NCBI GenBank assembly: GCA_002914845.1
Contig: JXTC01000399.1
Coordinates: 127,212-191,211 of the forward strand
DNA length: 64,000 bases
Direction of reading: 5' to 3'
Source: Trema orientale
Lineage: Eukaryota > Streptophyta > Magnoliopsida > Rosales > Cannabaceae
The notes beneath the pieces are model-generated. The model made no database searches and was not told the origin of the DNA. It was given only the letters and a program-made list of their open reading frames with translations. Shown here piece by piece: positions 1 to 11,337 of this stretch (position 1 is its first letter; each line of letters opens with the position of its first letter). A program made the position numbers and the translations under genes.

Positions 1-526
1 AGAATATCAAATGCATTCTCTTTTGTATGATATTTTACACTCTTCAATCTCACCACTGAAATGTAAATTTCAAAATGATTTGTATAAAAGAATGTGAAAC
101 TAGATAGTGGACTCTCACATATCAAGTAATAAAATTGGGAGAATGCAAAAAAGACTGTAAAAAAAATATATTTAGGATTTAGCATTTTTACATAAATATA
201 TATAGGTTGCTAATCCGGTAGGTATTTTTTTTTTTTACCTATGTGTAGGTATTTTTTTTTAACCGTTGGAGAGAGTATGCATATTTTAAAGGGGAGAACT
301 TTGCTTAGCACACGTTTTTATATTTTCTTATAATATGCTTATAATGCTTAATTAAGTTAAAAAGAGGGAGCAAGTCTTTTTACTTTCTCAAGCATATTTT
401 GAGATGGATGTTAAAATATGGTAAGGATTAACGTAAGCTTATCAAATTTCATATTTTCATATCCTTATTGCATATTCTCTTTTATTTCATAAATCAATGT
501 TTGTCATCATCAAAAAGGGAGATATT
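1..526 (+). mobile_element. 3' internal end of a truncated sirevirus-type copia element
   Basis: This stretch resembles the last few hundred bases before the 3' LTR of the complete element at 1603-11332. Both share an AAAGGGGA(G/A)AAC-like block (about 290 here, 9885 there) and a final 'tgttatcatc + A5G3-5AGAT' polypurine tract (about 499-526 here). No coding sequence is visible. A MITE fragment interrupts it at 205-270. The first 180 bases are AT-rich and unrecognised. Confidence 0.6.
205..270 (+). mobile_element. Truncated MITE, (TA)n-associated family, left end
   Basis: It begins GGTTGCTAATCC directly after an (AT)n run and carries the paired AGGTATTTTTT/ACCTA motif and the AACCGTTGGA block also seen in the fuller copies at 14983, 15230 and 24474. 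The right end is missing: the sequence passes straight into sirevirus-like sequence. Confidence 0.6.
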
Positions 527-610
527 ATTGAGAAATTAAGGTTTCAATCTTACTCATTCTTATTTTGAAGATAACAAATATTTGATTTAGTACTAATGAT
601 TTAACTCAAT
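527..610 (+). repeat. 5' stub of a 3' LTR (truncated sirevirus-type element)
   Basis: TATTGAGAAATTAAGG follows directly on a polypurine tract, as an LTR start should. The next ~80 bases are nearly identical, in opposite orientation, to 12010-12092. The LTR then stops abruptly at 610, where an LTR in the opposite orientation begins. Confidence 0.6.
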
Positions 611-1602
611 TGTTAGCCCAAGATTGACTAACCAAGATAGAGGTGAATTAGGTTTTAAAACTTTTTAAGAAACTTTTAACTATATAAAACCATAGACTAC
701 TATTTTAAAACTTTGAGGCTAAATGAACAATAATACTAAATATATAACAATAATTCCAAGTCAATTAAGTATAATAATTTATCAAATACACAATCAAATA
801 GTTTGCAATAAGGTAAAAGGTGTAGGGATAGAGAAAATAGAAACTCAGTTTTTATGAGGTTCGACAAACATGATGATTTACCTACGTCTCTCGCTCTTGG
901 CAACTTGCTTTGAGCTTTCACTATTGAATCAAGATTATGGGCTTGACCGATGCTTTTACAAATAGAGTGAATTCTTCTTAGGTTTATAATAGTTTTGACT
1001 CCAGTTCTATCATGCCTAACCTCAGATTATTTTGACTCTGGTGCCAACCTCACCTACACGGATTTTTGAGACAATAATGCCAATCTCACCAACTCACAGG
1101 TTATTTAGACTCCAGTAACAACCTCACCTATACTTAGGTTATTTAGACTTTGGTGGCAACCATACATAAATCAGGTTATTTAGACTCTAGTAACAACCTC
1201 ACCTATGCATGGGTTGTTTATGACTCTGGTGCCAATCCCACTTCAACTTAGTTTTTTTACAATTATCAAGAATGAGCACACTAAAGAACTCTCCTTACAA
1301 AAGTAATAAATACAATTTTGGCTTAGGAGATTTGAGAATATTGCATAATAGATGCTCTAAGATTGGCTCAATATGATTTGAAAGTTAATTCAATGTAGAA
1401 ATAGATTTTTGCGCTTTGAAAGTAGTTGGATAACAATTTAGATTCGTACAATCTTTTTTACAAGTTTTAGAATAGCTTCTATTTATAAGCTTGTATGAAA
1501 ACTAGCCGTTTATAACCGTTAGACATAGTTTCTGCCATTTTCGATAGACTGAAAGTAAGTTTTCAGTAGACCAAAAATACTAACCATTGGTAGTGCTTTT
1601 GC
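611..1602 (-). repeat. Inverted sirevirus-family LTR, first part (interrupted)
   Basis: Reading leftwards, this is the 3' part of an LTR ending TGGGCTAACA, related to the LTRs at 1603-2950 and 9985-11332. It shares the terminal block, the 'gttgacaccgga'-type repeat region and the TTTTCGGT-type palindromes. It is split by the insertion of the 9.7-kb element and resumes at 11338. No internal coding region is attached, so it is best read as a solo or orphan LTR of about 1.75 kb. Confidence 0.65.
1019..1248. repeat. Minisatellite of ~38-bp units within the inverted LTR
   Basis: About six degenerate units follow the pattern AGGTTATTTAGACTC(T/C)(A/G)GT...CAACCTCACCTA. The related LTRs at 2525-2640 and 10890-10990 hold only two or three equivalents, so unit number varies between LTR copies. 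Confidence 0.65.
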
Positions 1603-2950
1603 TGTTGAGTCATGCTTTGTAACATCAATCCTACTCTCATATTTTGAAGTTAACAAACATATGAATAAGAGCTAATAATCTACTTGAGTGTGTAGCAAGT
1701 TAAATTGAAAGAATTACAAGACATTCAAGATAGATTATAGAAAAAAGCTTGAAGACAAAGTTTAAGATTACAAGACCTAGACTAGTAAAGGTTACATACT
1801 TAGTTCTTGTACTTAAATAATTGTTTATACTTAATATAATCTTAATGGCTCAAATTTTTCATAAAATTAGAAAATTTTCAAACCAAAACTGTCAAACTTA
1901 TTTATCTCCAATTAAAATAAGAAATTTATTTTGGACAAGTTTTTAAATTGATTTATGAATTTCTATAGTTTCCATATTATATAAAAAATGAATTTATGAA
2001 GTCACATTTTAAGAATAATTTAAAAAGGCTTGAAATAAAAATAAAAAATTGCTCTCGGACAGATTCGACAGACCGATCCTCAGAATCGGACGATCCTCAG
2101 AATCGGATGACTAACTCTTCTGTTCTTTTAATAGTTTTTCAAATTTGACCGTTAGAACCGCACTTTCAACGGCTAGTATTTTCAGTCGACCGAAAGTGGA
2201 TTTTCGATATGCCAAAAGTAACAGATTGTCTGTCAAACGGTTTAAAACGGCTAGTTTTCATTCTAGTCTATAAATAGAAGCTTTTCTAACACTTGAAATA
2301 ACTTTTGAATATTCCTACATTGTTTTAATCATACTTTCAAGTTGTTTAAATCATCTTTTATGAATCAAACTTTTAAATTCACTTTTTCACAAAAATCACT
2401 TGAGCTAAACTAGATTATGTTTTGTGTTTTTATTTATTCTCTCTAGGACTACTTTATATCAATTATATTCTTAAGAGAGATTCTAGTTGAGTGTATCAAT
2501 AAATAAAACCAAAATTGTATTTGTGAGGTGAGGTTGACACCGGATTCATAAACAATCCGGTTTAGGTGAAATTAGCACCGGAGTCTAAACAATCTGAGTT
2601 AGATGTGATAGAGCCGGATTCAATCCTATTGTAAAGGTGTGAGTGAGCCTAAGGAGAAAGCAGTCGTTGTGTAAAAGGGACGGTCAAGCCCATTCTCTTG
2701 ATCTGATAGTGAAAAGCTCAGAGCGGATTGCCAAGAGCCGGGGATGTAGACAAACCGTCGTGTTTGATGAACCTTGTAAAAATAATATTTGTATTTCTCT
2801 ATCCGTATCTCTTTACTTTACTTATCTTGAGCTTGTACATACAATTTAGCTACTTTTACTTGTATAATTTATTTGCTAATCAAGAAAAGTTTGCAAAAGT
2901 TTTCAAAACCTAATTCACCCCCTCTTGGTTTAGCTAATCTTGGGCTAATA
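1603..2950 (+). repeat. 5' LTR of the sirevirus-type element
   Basis: It begins TGTTGAGTCATGC and ends GGGCTAATA, where the canonical final CA has become TA. It is the same length as the 3' LTR. In the first ~88 aligned bases I count about six differences, so the insertion is not very recent. The LTR holds a quasi-palindrome near 2183-2198 (TTTTCAGTCGACCGAAAG) and short repeats around 2525-2640. Confidence 0.88.
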
Positions 2951-2952
2951 AT

Positions 2953-2964
2953 TGGTATTAGAGC
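2953..2964 (+). other. Primer binding site, initiator tRNA-Met type
   Basis: TGGTATTAGAGC lies two bases after the 5' LTR. It differs by one base from TGGTATCAGAGC, the usual plant copia site complementary to the 3' end of initiator tRNA-Met. Confidence 0.8.
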
Positions 2965-3049
2965 TTAGTGCTCAAATTTTTAAAACTTAATAGTTTTTGA
3001 GATAGCTAGCCCAACTAATTTTTCTTTTCAATATGAGGGGTTGTCTCCA

Positions 3050-4669
3050 TCCAAACCACCGTTTTTCAATGGAAGTGATTTTAAATATTAGAGAAGCCAT
3101 ATGGACACTTACCTTAGGTCTATTGATTATAATTTATGGTATATTGTCACTAAAGGCTCTTTGAAAATAACTAAAATGATTGATAGTAGAGAAGTTGAAA
3201 AAGACATAGAAGAATATGATGAAAAAGATAAAATCAATTTCACCAAAAATGGTAGAGCTAGAAATATTCTTATGTATGGCTTAGATAAAATTATTTATAA
3301 TAATGCTGAGAAAGCTAGAGAAGCTCATGAACTATGAAACATGTTAGAAGTCTCTTATCAAGGAATTAGCTTTATGAAAGAAACTAGAATCAATAATTTT
3401 ACTAGAAATTATGAGTTATTTAAAATGGAAAAAGATGAATCTATTTCACAAATGTTTACTAGATTCACAACTATTATTAACTCTCTTGTCGCTCTGGGAA
3501 AAATATTTCCAAATAGTGAGTTGGTAAGCAAAATCCTTAGAAGCCTTCCTCGAGCATATAGAAGCAAGGTGGTGGCCATTCAAGAAGCTAAGGATCCTAG
3601 CAAACTTCCCCTTGAAGAACTTATAGGTTCACTTATGACCCATGAAATTCTTATGAAGGAAACAAACGACGATGAAGAAGAGGAGAAGAAAAAGAAAAGA
3701 ATAGCTCTTAAAGCTGCCATGCAAGAAAGCAATGAGGAAGAATAAGATTTTGCGGATAGTGAGCTAGAAGATATTACCTTGCTAACAAAAAGATACAAGA
3801 AGTACTTAAATTTCAAAAAGAAGAATTTCAAGAAGAACATCAAAGGCAATGACTTTCTAAAGAAGAAAATAAAGTATAATCCTATCACTTACTTTGAATG
3901 CAAGAAGTCAGGTCATATGAAGAATGAATTTCCCTTGAGAAGAAAAATAAAGAAGAAGGCAATGAAGGCCACTTGGGATGATAATGAAGAAGAAGAATCC
4001 GAAGGAGAAGAACAAGAAGAAATTGCCAACATGTGTTTCATGGCAATAGAAAACGAGATAAGCTCACTTGAACCTAAAATTCATGATGATAGTGAAACTA
4101 ATAGTAATTTTAGTGAGAATGATAGTGATTGTGATTTATCATATGAAAATTTATTGAGTGATTTCAATGATTTACATAAAAACTATGAAAAACTTATTTT
4201 CAAGAATAATACTCTCAAAAAGGAAATTCTTAGTTTGTCAAAAAAGGTTGAAGAGTTTACTAAATAAAAGGAAATGAAATTGTCTTGTAGTAATTGTGAT
4301 ACTTTGTCAAAAGAAAATACTTCCTTAAATGATAAGATTTTTGACTTGACTAAAATTGTCCACAAATTTACAAATGGAAAGAAAAACTTTGACATGATGC
4401 TTGGTGGACAAAAATGTATTTTTGACAAAGGAAGTATTAGGTACAAATCTTCTATAAAACAAAAATACCTCAAAAGTTATTTTGTAAAAGCAAGTACAAG
4501 TGATATTAAGCACACTTGCACTTATTGCAATCAAGATGGACATACTAGTTTTTCATACTTTGTGAAGAAAAATGCATATTTTGGTAGAAGACTAGCTTGT
4601 GTACCAAAAGAATCTAGAACTAACAGTCAAGGACCCAAATTACTATGGGTACCAAAAATCAAAGTTTGA
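3050..4669 (+). pseudogene. Copia gag (capsid/nucleocapsid) remnant
   Basis: The reading frame is recognisable as a plant copia Gag of the UBN2/DUF4219 type: an N-terminal region (3050-3337), a core with a 'RSLP' motif (3341-3745), a lysine/glutamate-rich linker and a zinc knuckle near 3892-3935. A TAG breaks the frame near 3089, a TGA after 3334 and a TAA near 3743. The knuckle has lost its first and last cysteines (Y-x2-C-x4-H-x4-F where C-x2-C-x4-H-x4-C is expected). The C-terminal part (4274-4669) has a second C-x2-C...H pattern near 4515. Gag would form virus-like particles; this copy cannot. Confidence 0.75.
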
Positions 4670-6290
4670 TTCTTACTTGCAGGTACAAAAGAAGAAATAC
4701 TTTTAGTTCTTGGATAGTGGTTGCTCCAAACATATGACCTGTGACTACTCTTTGCTTTTATCATTTACAAAAAGAAATAGAGGATATGTCATGGTTGGAG
4801 ACAATGCTAAAGGCAAAATTTGGGGTATAGGTAACATTGATACTACTTCCTCTCCTATTATAGAAAATATTTTGCTTGTTGATAGTCTTAAACATAATTT
4901 GCTTAGTATAAGTCAATTTTATGATAAACGTTATCGAGTTATTTTTTAGCCTTCCAAATACTTAATTGAGGATACTTGTTCAAAAGAAATCATTTTTGAA
5001 AGAGAAAGAAAAGATAATGTGTATACAATTGATAGTGAAAAATATTTTAGTCAAGATAAATGCTTTTTGGTTCTAAAAGATGACTCTTGACTTTGGCATA
5101 GAAGACTTGGGTATGCAAGTATGAATACTATTTCTAAACTTTCAAAGAAAAACCTTTTTAGTGGTTTACCTAGTTTACTTTTTGAAAAAGACAAGGTTTG
5201 TGATGCATGTCAATTTGGAAAATAAGTTAAAAGCTCTTTTAAATCTAAAAATTCCATTACCACTTCTAGACCCTTACAACTACTTCACATGGATTTATTT
5301 AGACCATCAAGAGTAGTTAGTCTTGGTGGAAAATATTATGCCTTTGTGATAGTTGATGATGTTTCAAGATTAACTTGGGTTCTATTTATTGCTCATAAAA
5401 ATAATATTTTAAATATACTTTACTATCTTTTGTAAGAAAGTACAAAATGAAAAAGGCTATACCATCACATCTATTAGAAGTGATCATGGTGATGAGTTTG
5501 AAAATGAAGAAATGAAAACCTTTTGCTACAAAAATGGTTTTGATCATAATTTTTTAGCTCCTAAAACACCATAACAAAATGAAATTGTAGAAAGAAAGAA
5601 TAGAACCCTATAAGTAATGGCAAAAAGTATGCTAAATGAAAATAGTTTGCCAACATATTTTTGGGCCGAAGTGGTTAGTATCGCTTGTCATATTGTGAAT
5701 AGAGTTATGATAACGCCAATTTTGAACAAGACACCTTATGAGCTTTGGAAAGGTAGAAAACTCAACATTGGCTATTTTAAAATTTTTGGTTGCAAATATT
5801 TTATTTTGAACACTAAAGATAATTTGAGAAAATTTGATTCAAAATCTGATGTTGGTATTTTTCTTGATTATTCTACTACTAGCAAAGCTTATAGAATTTT
5901 CAATAAAAGAACATTGGTAGTAGAAGAATCTATGCATATTACGTTTGATGAGTCTAACACTCTCCATGAAGAGAGAAAATTAGATGATGATGATGTTGTA
6001 GGTTTGGAACCAAACTCAAGTGAGTTAAGTGCCAACGAGAAAACTAATGAAGAAAATGGCATCCAACTACAACAAGATCTTAAGGAAGAAAAGGAAAACG
6101 AAAATGGTAATACTCTTACTCTTCCTCAAGATTTAAAATTCAACTATGCTCATCCTGAAAACCAAATTCTAAGTGACCCCTCACAAGGAGTCAAGACTAG
6201 AGCATCACTTAGAAATATTTGCATTAACATGGCCTTTATCTCTCAAATTAAACCAAAAAATTTTAAAGATGCCGAAAAAGATGAATCATA
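4670..6290 (+). pseudogene. Copia protease-integrase region of pol, broken
   Basis: The protease active site D-S-G is at 4713-4721, followed by a conserved HNLLSISQ segment near 4890. The integrase zinc finger (H-x..-H ... C-x2-C) lies around 5095-5220. The catalytic D, D and E fit HMDLF near 5288, SDHGDEF near 5482 and NEIVERKN near 5577. Stops interrupt at about 4947, 5088, 5223, 5433, 5572 and 5611. The integrase C-terminal part is open at 5617-6291. The normal role is Gag-Pol cleavage and cDNA insertion. Confidence 0.75.
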
Positions 6291-6300
6291 GATTTTAGCT

Positions 6301-7783
6301 ATGCAAGAAGAATTAAATCAATTTGAAACAAGTAATGTCTGGGAATTAGTTCTAAGACCTAAAGATCAATCGGTTATTGGAACTAAATGGGTCTTTAGAA
6401 ACAAGGTAGATGAGCATGGGGTGATTGTGAGAAACAAAGCCAGATTAGTGGCTCAAGGTTTCAATCAAGAAGAAAGTATCGACTATGAAGAAAGCTTCAC
6501 ACCCGAAGCAAGATTAGAGTCCATAAGGATGCTTTTAGCATTTGCTTGTTATAAAGATTTTATCTTATATCAAATAGATGTTAAGAGTGCATTTCTAAAT
6601 GGATACATTTTAGAAGAAGTATATGTAGCCTAACCCTCCTGTTTTCAAAATCATAAGTATCCGGATCATGTTTTCAAATTAAAAAAGACTGTTTATAGTT
6701 TAAAGCAAGCTCCTAGAGCTTGGTATGATCGATTGAGCAAATTTTTAATTTTAGATGGTTTTACTATGGGAAAAGCGGATACTACTCTTTTTATAAAAAG
6801 AAAAGAAGAGAGATGATCATAGTTCAAATTTATGTTGATGATATTATATTTGGTGCTACTAATGTTTCTCTTCGTGAAGAATTTTCTAAGTGTATACACA
6901 GTGAGTTTGAAATGAGCATTATGGGAGAACTCAATTTCTTACTTAGACTTTAAATCAAACAAAGCAAAGAAGGTATTTTCATCAATCAATCTAAATACGT
7001 CAAGGATATACTAAAAAAGTTCGATATGGAGAATTCTAAGTCGATGAGAACACCAATGAGCTCTTCAATCAAACTCGACAAAGACGAAATTGGTAAAGCA
7101 GTGGATATTACTAAATATCGAGGTATGATCGGCTCACTTATTTACTTAACAACTAGTAGACTGGATATAATATTTAGTGTATGTCTATATACTAAATTTG
7201 AGTCTAATCCTAAAGAATCACATCTTAGTGCAGTAAAACATATTTTGAAATATTTGCATAGCACTATGAACCTAGGATTATGGCATCCAAAAGGCACACA
7301 CTTTAACATTATTAGCTTTTCGGATGCGGACTTTGCATGTTGGCAAACTGATCGCAAGAGCACTAGTGGCACTTGTCATTTTCTTGGTTACTCGCTTGTG
7401 TCATGGTTTAGCAAGAAACAAAATTCTGTTTTTCTTTCTACTACTGAAGCCGAATATATCTCTGCTGATAGTTGTTGTGCTCAAATTCTTTGGATGAAAT
7501 AAACTCTAATAGATATTGGAATGCATTATAATCATGTGCCTATTAAATGTGATAACACTAGTACTATTAATTTATCCAAAAATCTATTTTTGCATTCACG
7601 TGCTAAGTATATTGATATTAGACATCATTTTCTTCGTGATCATATGCAAAAAAGTGATATTGTACTTGAGTTTGTATGCACGGAAAAATAACTAGCTGAT
7701 ATTTTCACTAAACCTCTTAGCGAGGATCGTTTTTGCATGATTCATAGAGAACTTGGTATGATTGATCATAATGAACTTTATTG
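6301..7783 (+). pseudogene. Copia reverse transcriptase and RNase H, broken
   Basis: RVT_2-type reverse transcriptase begins with the segment around KWVFRNK (6388) and continues through KARLVAQGF, QIDVKSAFLNG and, after a stop at 6631, YSLKQAPRAWYDR. The catalytic YVDD lies near 6833. RNase H is open at 7026-7502 and contains SDADFA and STTEAEY; after one TAA it continues to the copia C-terminal ADIFTKPL (about 7692) and a final stop near 7783. At least four stops or frameshifts are present. Confidence 0.8.
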
Positions 7784-8323
7784 ATTCTTTCTGTGTTTAG
7801 AAGTTGCTCAATTTGTTATGCATGCTCATTAAATTGTTGATTTCTAAATGTTGTCATTGTTGATATAGTAATTTCCACCTTTTTGAACTGTTTTTTTACT
7901 GATTTTCTGCAAAAAATAGAGATTTCGGTAGACCGAAATTTTTTTCAGTCTATCGAAAAACTGCCCTGAAAAGGGTAGACTCTCTGCCGCTTTCGGCAAA
8001 CAGAAAAACTATTTTCAGTCTATCGAAAACGTGCAGAACAGTGGGTATTTAACCCGTTTTGGCCATTTTTCACTTACCTTTTCTCATTCTCTCCACCGAA
8101 AACTCTCTCTCTTTCACCTTAAAACTATCTCTTCGTATTTTCACTTACATTTCTCTCAAATTCATCTAATTTTCTCCTAACTAGAGTTGATTTTATTGCT
8201 TTTTCACTCTAAATCTCTGTTCTTCACTCTCTTTTGTCCTTTAAATCAATTTTATCATCTCTCAAATCCTATAATCCGAAAATTCCTTGTGTTTCTTGTT
8301 TCTTTTTATTATCTTCTTGTCTA

Positions 8324-9461
8324 ATGGCTCCAAGAAAGAAAAACCCAAGGTGCAAGGGCGAGAAAATTCGTCATAAGGAATATGAATAATGTACTAAGGC
8401 AAGGTTAGACATTCCTCTCGTAGAGTCTCCAGCTATTATGACTAGATATAAAGATATTTTCTCTAAGAAGAGTATTATTTTGGGTAGAACCTTCAATTTT
8501 AGAGACCTAGCCTATGTAAAATTTCCTGATTACATGGAGAACATGAGATGGATTGAATTCTGCACCATTAGGTAGATAGGGTATCCTAGATTGGTTAGGA
8601 GATTCTATGCTATTGCCAATATCTCTAAGGGACAACATGCTATCTCTGGTTCCCTTAAGAGAATAGATTTTGAGATCACTGAACAACTCCTAGCTGATAT
8701 TCTGAATTTACCTTTGGTGGTTACAAGCTTCTAATAACCAACTCTTGGCCTATGATTGATGATTTTAACCCTCAACAAGCCTTACATCAAGTCTGTTCCC
8801 CTGATAGTTTTCAACCCAAACTCCGAGTCACTGACCTTACTCTAAAGGCCAGAATTCTATTCCAGTTTGTGTCTCAAAACGTGATTTCTAGAGGTAGCCA
8901 TAGGGATGCAATCACTTTCTATGATCTTGGTTTTGTTGACTCTATTCTTGTTGGAAGAAAGTTGAACCTACCTTATTTCATTATCCATGAGATGATTAAT
9001 GCCATAGAAAATAGGAGATCCTCTCTTCCCTATAGTTTTTTTCCTTACTCGTATCTTCCAACATTCCACCATTCGATGAAGTCGAATGTAAACCATGGAC
9101 TATCAACATTGAGATCAATAACAAGACCTTCAGTATCATGGGATTCAACTTTATCAACAATGAATGGGTGGCCAAAACCAAGCAAGAACATAATCAAGAA
9201 ACGGGCGCTAAACAAAAAGTTGGCGGGAGTGGTGCTGGTGCTCCTGAAGGCACTCATGAGGGCACTCATACTGAGAAGGCTCTTGCACAACATTTTGACT
9301 ATTCTGATGCTCTCAACAGCCTGTCTAAATGCCTCAACACCATCCAGCTTGATATCTGGCACTTGCATAATACAGAGCTAGAGCACTTCCGAATTCTATC
9401 AGCTGATGTTCACTCAGTTTGGCAACACCAAGAACGACAATTCCATATCATTCAAGACTAA
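8324..9461 (+). pseudogene. Extra ORF after pol, resembling plant transposon Transposase_32-type protein
   Basis: An ATG at 8324 opens a basic N-terminus followed by a fold recalling the 'putative plant transposon protein' domain (PF20167): YPRLVRRFYA near 8581, a segment on LADILNLP near 8690, then LKARILFQFVSQNVISRGSHRD near 8851 and GRKLNLPYFIIHEM near 8955. The C-terminal part (9138-9461) is Gly/Thr-rich and ends in a hydrophilic, probably helical tail. The frame is broken by TAA at 8387, TAG near 8573, a frameshift near 8735 and another between 9060 and 9140. It lies between pol and the polypurine tracts, where sireviruses carry accessory or env-like ORFs. Function is unknown. The domain call is from memory of family patterns. 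Confidence 0.55.
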
Positions 9462-9669
9462 CAGGACGAGATGTTGAGGATGATGCAATCCTTCTTCAGC
9501 CACTTTCCTCCTCTTTAGCTCGTTTCTGAATTTATGTTTCTTTAGTTATTTCTTGTATGAACTCTATGTTTTGGTATGGTTGTTCGCACTTCCTTAATTA
9601 AACTCCTTATATTTTATGGTTATACCTTATATTAGCTTTATTTCTTGTGGATTTCTTTTTGATGATATC

Positions 9670-9682
9670 AAAAGGGGGAGAA
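9670..9682 (+). other. Upstream copy of the polypurine tract
   Basis: AAAAGGGGGAGAA, preceded by gatgatatc, repeats the context of the true tract at 9971. Repeated polypurine tracts are a known sirevirus hallmark. Confidence 0.6.
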
Positions 9683-9970
9683 GAATGTGTTTTTGATTTA
9701 CAATTGGTATTATTTTTTTTTTCATACAATTGATATCAATTTGGTTATTTTTTTTAATTGGTATAAATGAGCTCATTCTATGACTTCCTCACACAATTGG
9801 TAGTTTTGAGCAAACATTTTCACAATTGGTATCTATGAGCAAAAATACTATAATACTCAAAATATGCAACCTTTATAAGTTTAAAGGGGAACATTCAAGG
9901 TTTGTAAGGATGCTTTTATCTGTTTATTTCCTATTCCTTTCTCTTTTTAAATCAAATGTTTGTTATCATC

Positions 9971-9984
9971 AAAAAGGGGGAGAT
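9971..9984 (+). other. Polypurine tract priming plus-strand synthesis
   Basis: AAAAAGGGGGAGAT lies directly against the TG of the 3' LTR, the expected position and composition. Confidence 0.85.
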
Positions 9985-11332
9985 TGTTGAGTCATGCTTT
10001 GTATCATCAATCCTACTCTCATATTTTGAAGTTAACAAACATATGATTAATGACTAATAATATACTTGAGTGTGTAGCAAGTTAAATTGAAAGGATCGTA
10101 AGACATTCAAGATGGAGAATGGAAAAGAGCTTGAAGATAAAGTTCAAGATTATAAGACCTAGACTAGTAAAAGTTATATACTTAGTTCTTGTATTTGAAT
10201 AATTGTTTACACTTAATATAGTCTTAATGGCTCAAATTTTTCATAAAATTGGAAATTTTTCAAACCAAAACTATCAAACTTGTTTATCTCCAATTAAAAT
10301 AAGAAATTTATTTTATACAAGTTTTTAAATTGATTTATGAATTTCTATAGTTTCTATATTACATAAAAAATCAATTTATGAAGTCACATTTCAAGAATAC
10401 TTGAAAAAAGCTTGAAATAAAAATAAAAAATTGCTCTCAGATATATTCGGCAGACCGGTCCTCAGAATCGGTCGATCAATTCCTCTGTTCTTTTTTAACA
10501 GTTTTTCAAATTCGACCGGTAGAATCGTTCTTTTAACGACTAGTATTTTCGGTCGACCGAAAGTAGATTTTCGGTCTGTCGAAAATGACAGATTATCTGT
10601 CAAATAGTCTAAAACGGCTAGTTTTCATTCTAATCTATAAATAGAAGTTTTTCTAACAGTTGAAATAACTTTTAAACATTCCTACATTGTTTTAATCATA
10701 TTTTCAAGTTGTTCAAACAATTTTTTGTGAATCAAACTTTCAAATTCACTTTTTCACAAAAATCACTTGAGTCAAACTAAATTATATCTTGTGTTTTCAT
10801 TAATTCTCTCTAGGCCTAACTTGTATCAATTATATTCTTAAGAGAGATTCTAGTTGAGTGTATCAACAAATAAAACCAAAATTATATTTGTGATGTGAGG
10901 TTGACACCGGATTCATAAACAACCCGGTTTAGGTGAGATTCGTACCAGAGTCTAAACAATCCGAGCTAGCGTGATAGAGCCGGATTCAGTGCTATTGTAA
11001 AGGTGTGAGTGAGCCTAAGGAGAAAGCACTCCTTGTGTAAAAGGGATGGTCAAGCTTATTCTCTTGATCCGATAATGGAAAGCTCGAAGTGGGTTGCCAA
11101 GAGTCGGGGACGTAGACAAACCGTCGTGTTTGTTGAACCTCGTAAAAATAGTGTTTGTATTTTTCTATCCCTATATCTTTAATTTATTTATTTTGAGTTT
11201 GTACATGCAATTTAGCAATTTTTACTTGTAATTGCTTTTACTTGCAAAATTTATTTGCTTATCAAGAAAAGTTTGCAAAAGTTTTTAAAACTCAATTCAC
11301 CCCCCCTTGGGTTAGCTATTTTTGGGCTAACA
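9985..11332 (+). repeat. 3' LTR of the sirevirus-type element
   Basis: It runs from TGTTGAGTCATGC to GGGCTAACA with intact TG...CA ends, and is 1,348 bp like the 5' copy. A strong quasi-palindrome, TTTTCGGTCGACCGAAAG, is at about 10547-10564, with a related one near 10570-10585. Confidence 0.88.
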
Positions 11333-11337
11333 TTTGT

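Larger units (their letters stand above)
1603..11332 (+). mobile_element. Ty1/copia LTR retrotransposon, sirevirus (SIRE/Maximus) type, degenerate
   Basis: A complete element of 9,730 bp with two LTRs of exactly 1,348 bp. The order is LTR, initiator-Met-type primer site (2953), gag, protease, integrase, reverse transcriptase, RNase H, an extra ORF region (8324-9461), two polypurine tracts, LTR. The order PR-IN-RT-RH is that of Ty1/copia. Long LTRs, an added region after pol and repeated polypurine tracts are known sirevirus traits. Flanks TTTGC (1598-1602) and TTTGT (11333-11337) are a one-mismatch 5-bp target duplication. Many stops and frameshifts make it non-functional. It sits inside an older LTR of a related family. 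Confidence 0.9.

Noticed and set aside
3580..3888. Minus-strand open frame over the gag region
   Set aside because: It is the complement of the Lys/Glu-rich gag codons and has no independent features.
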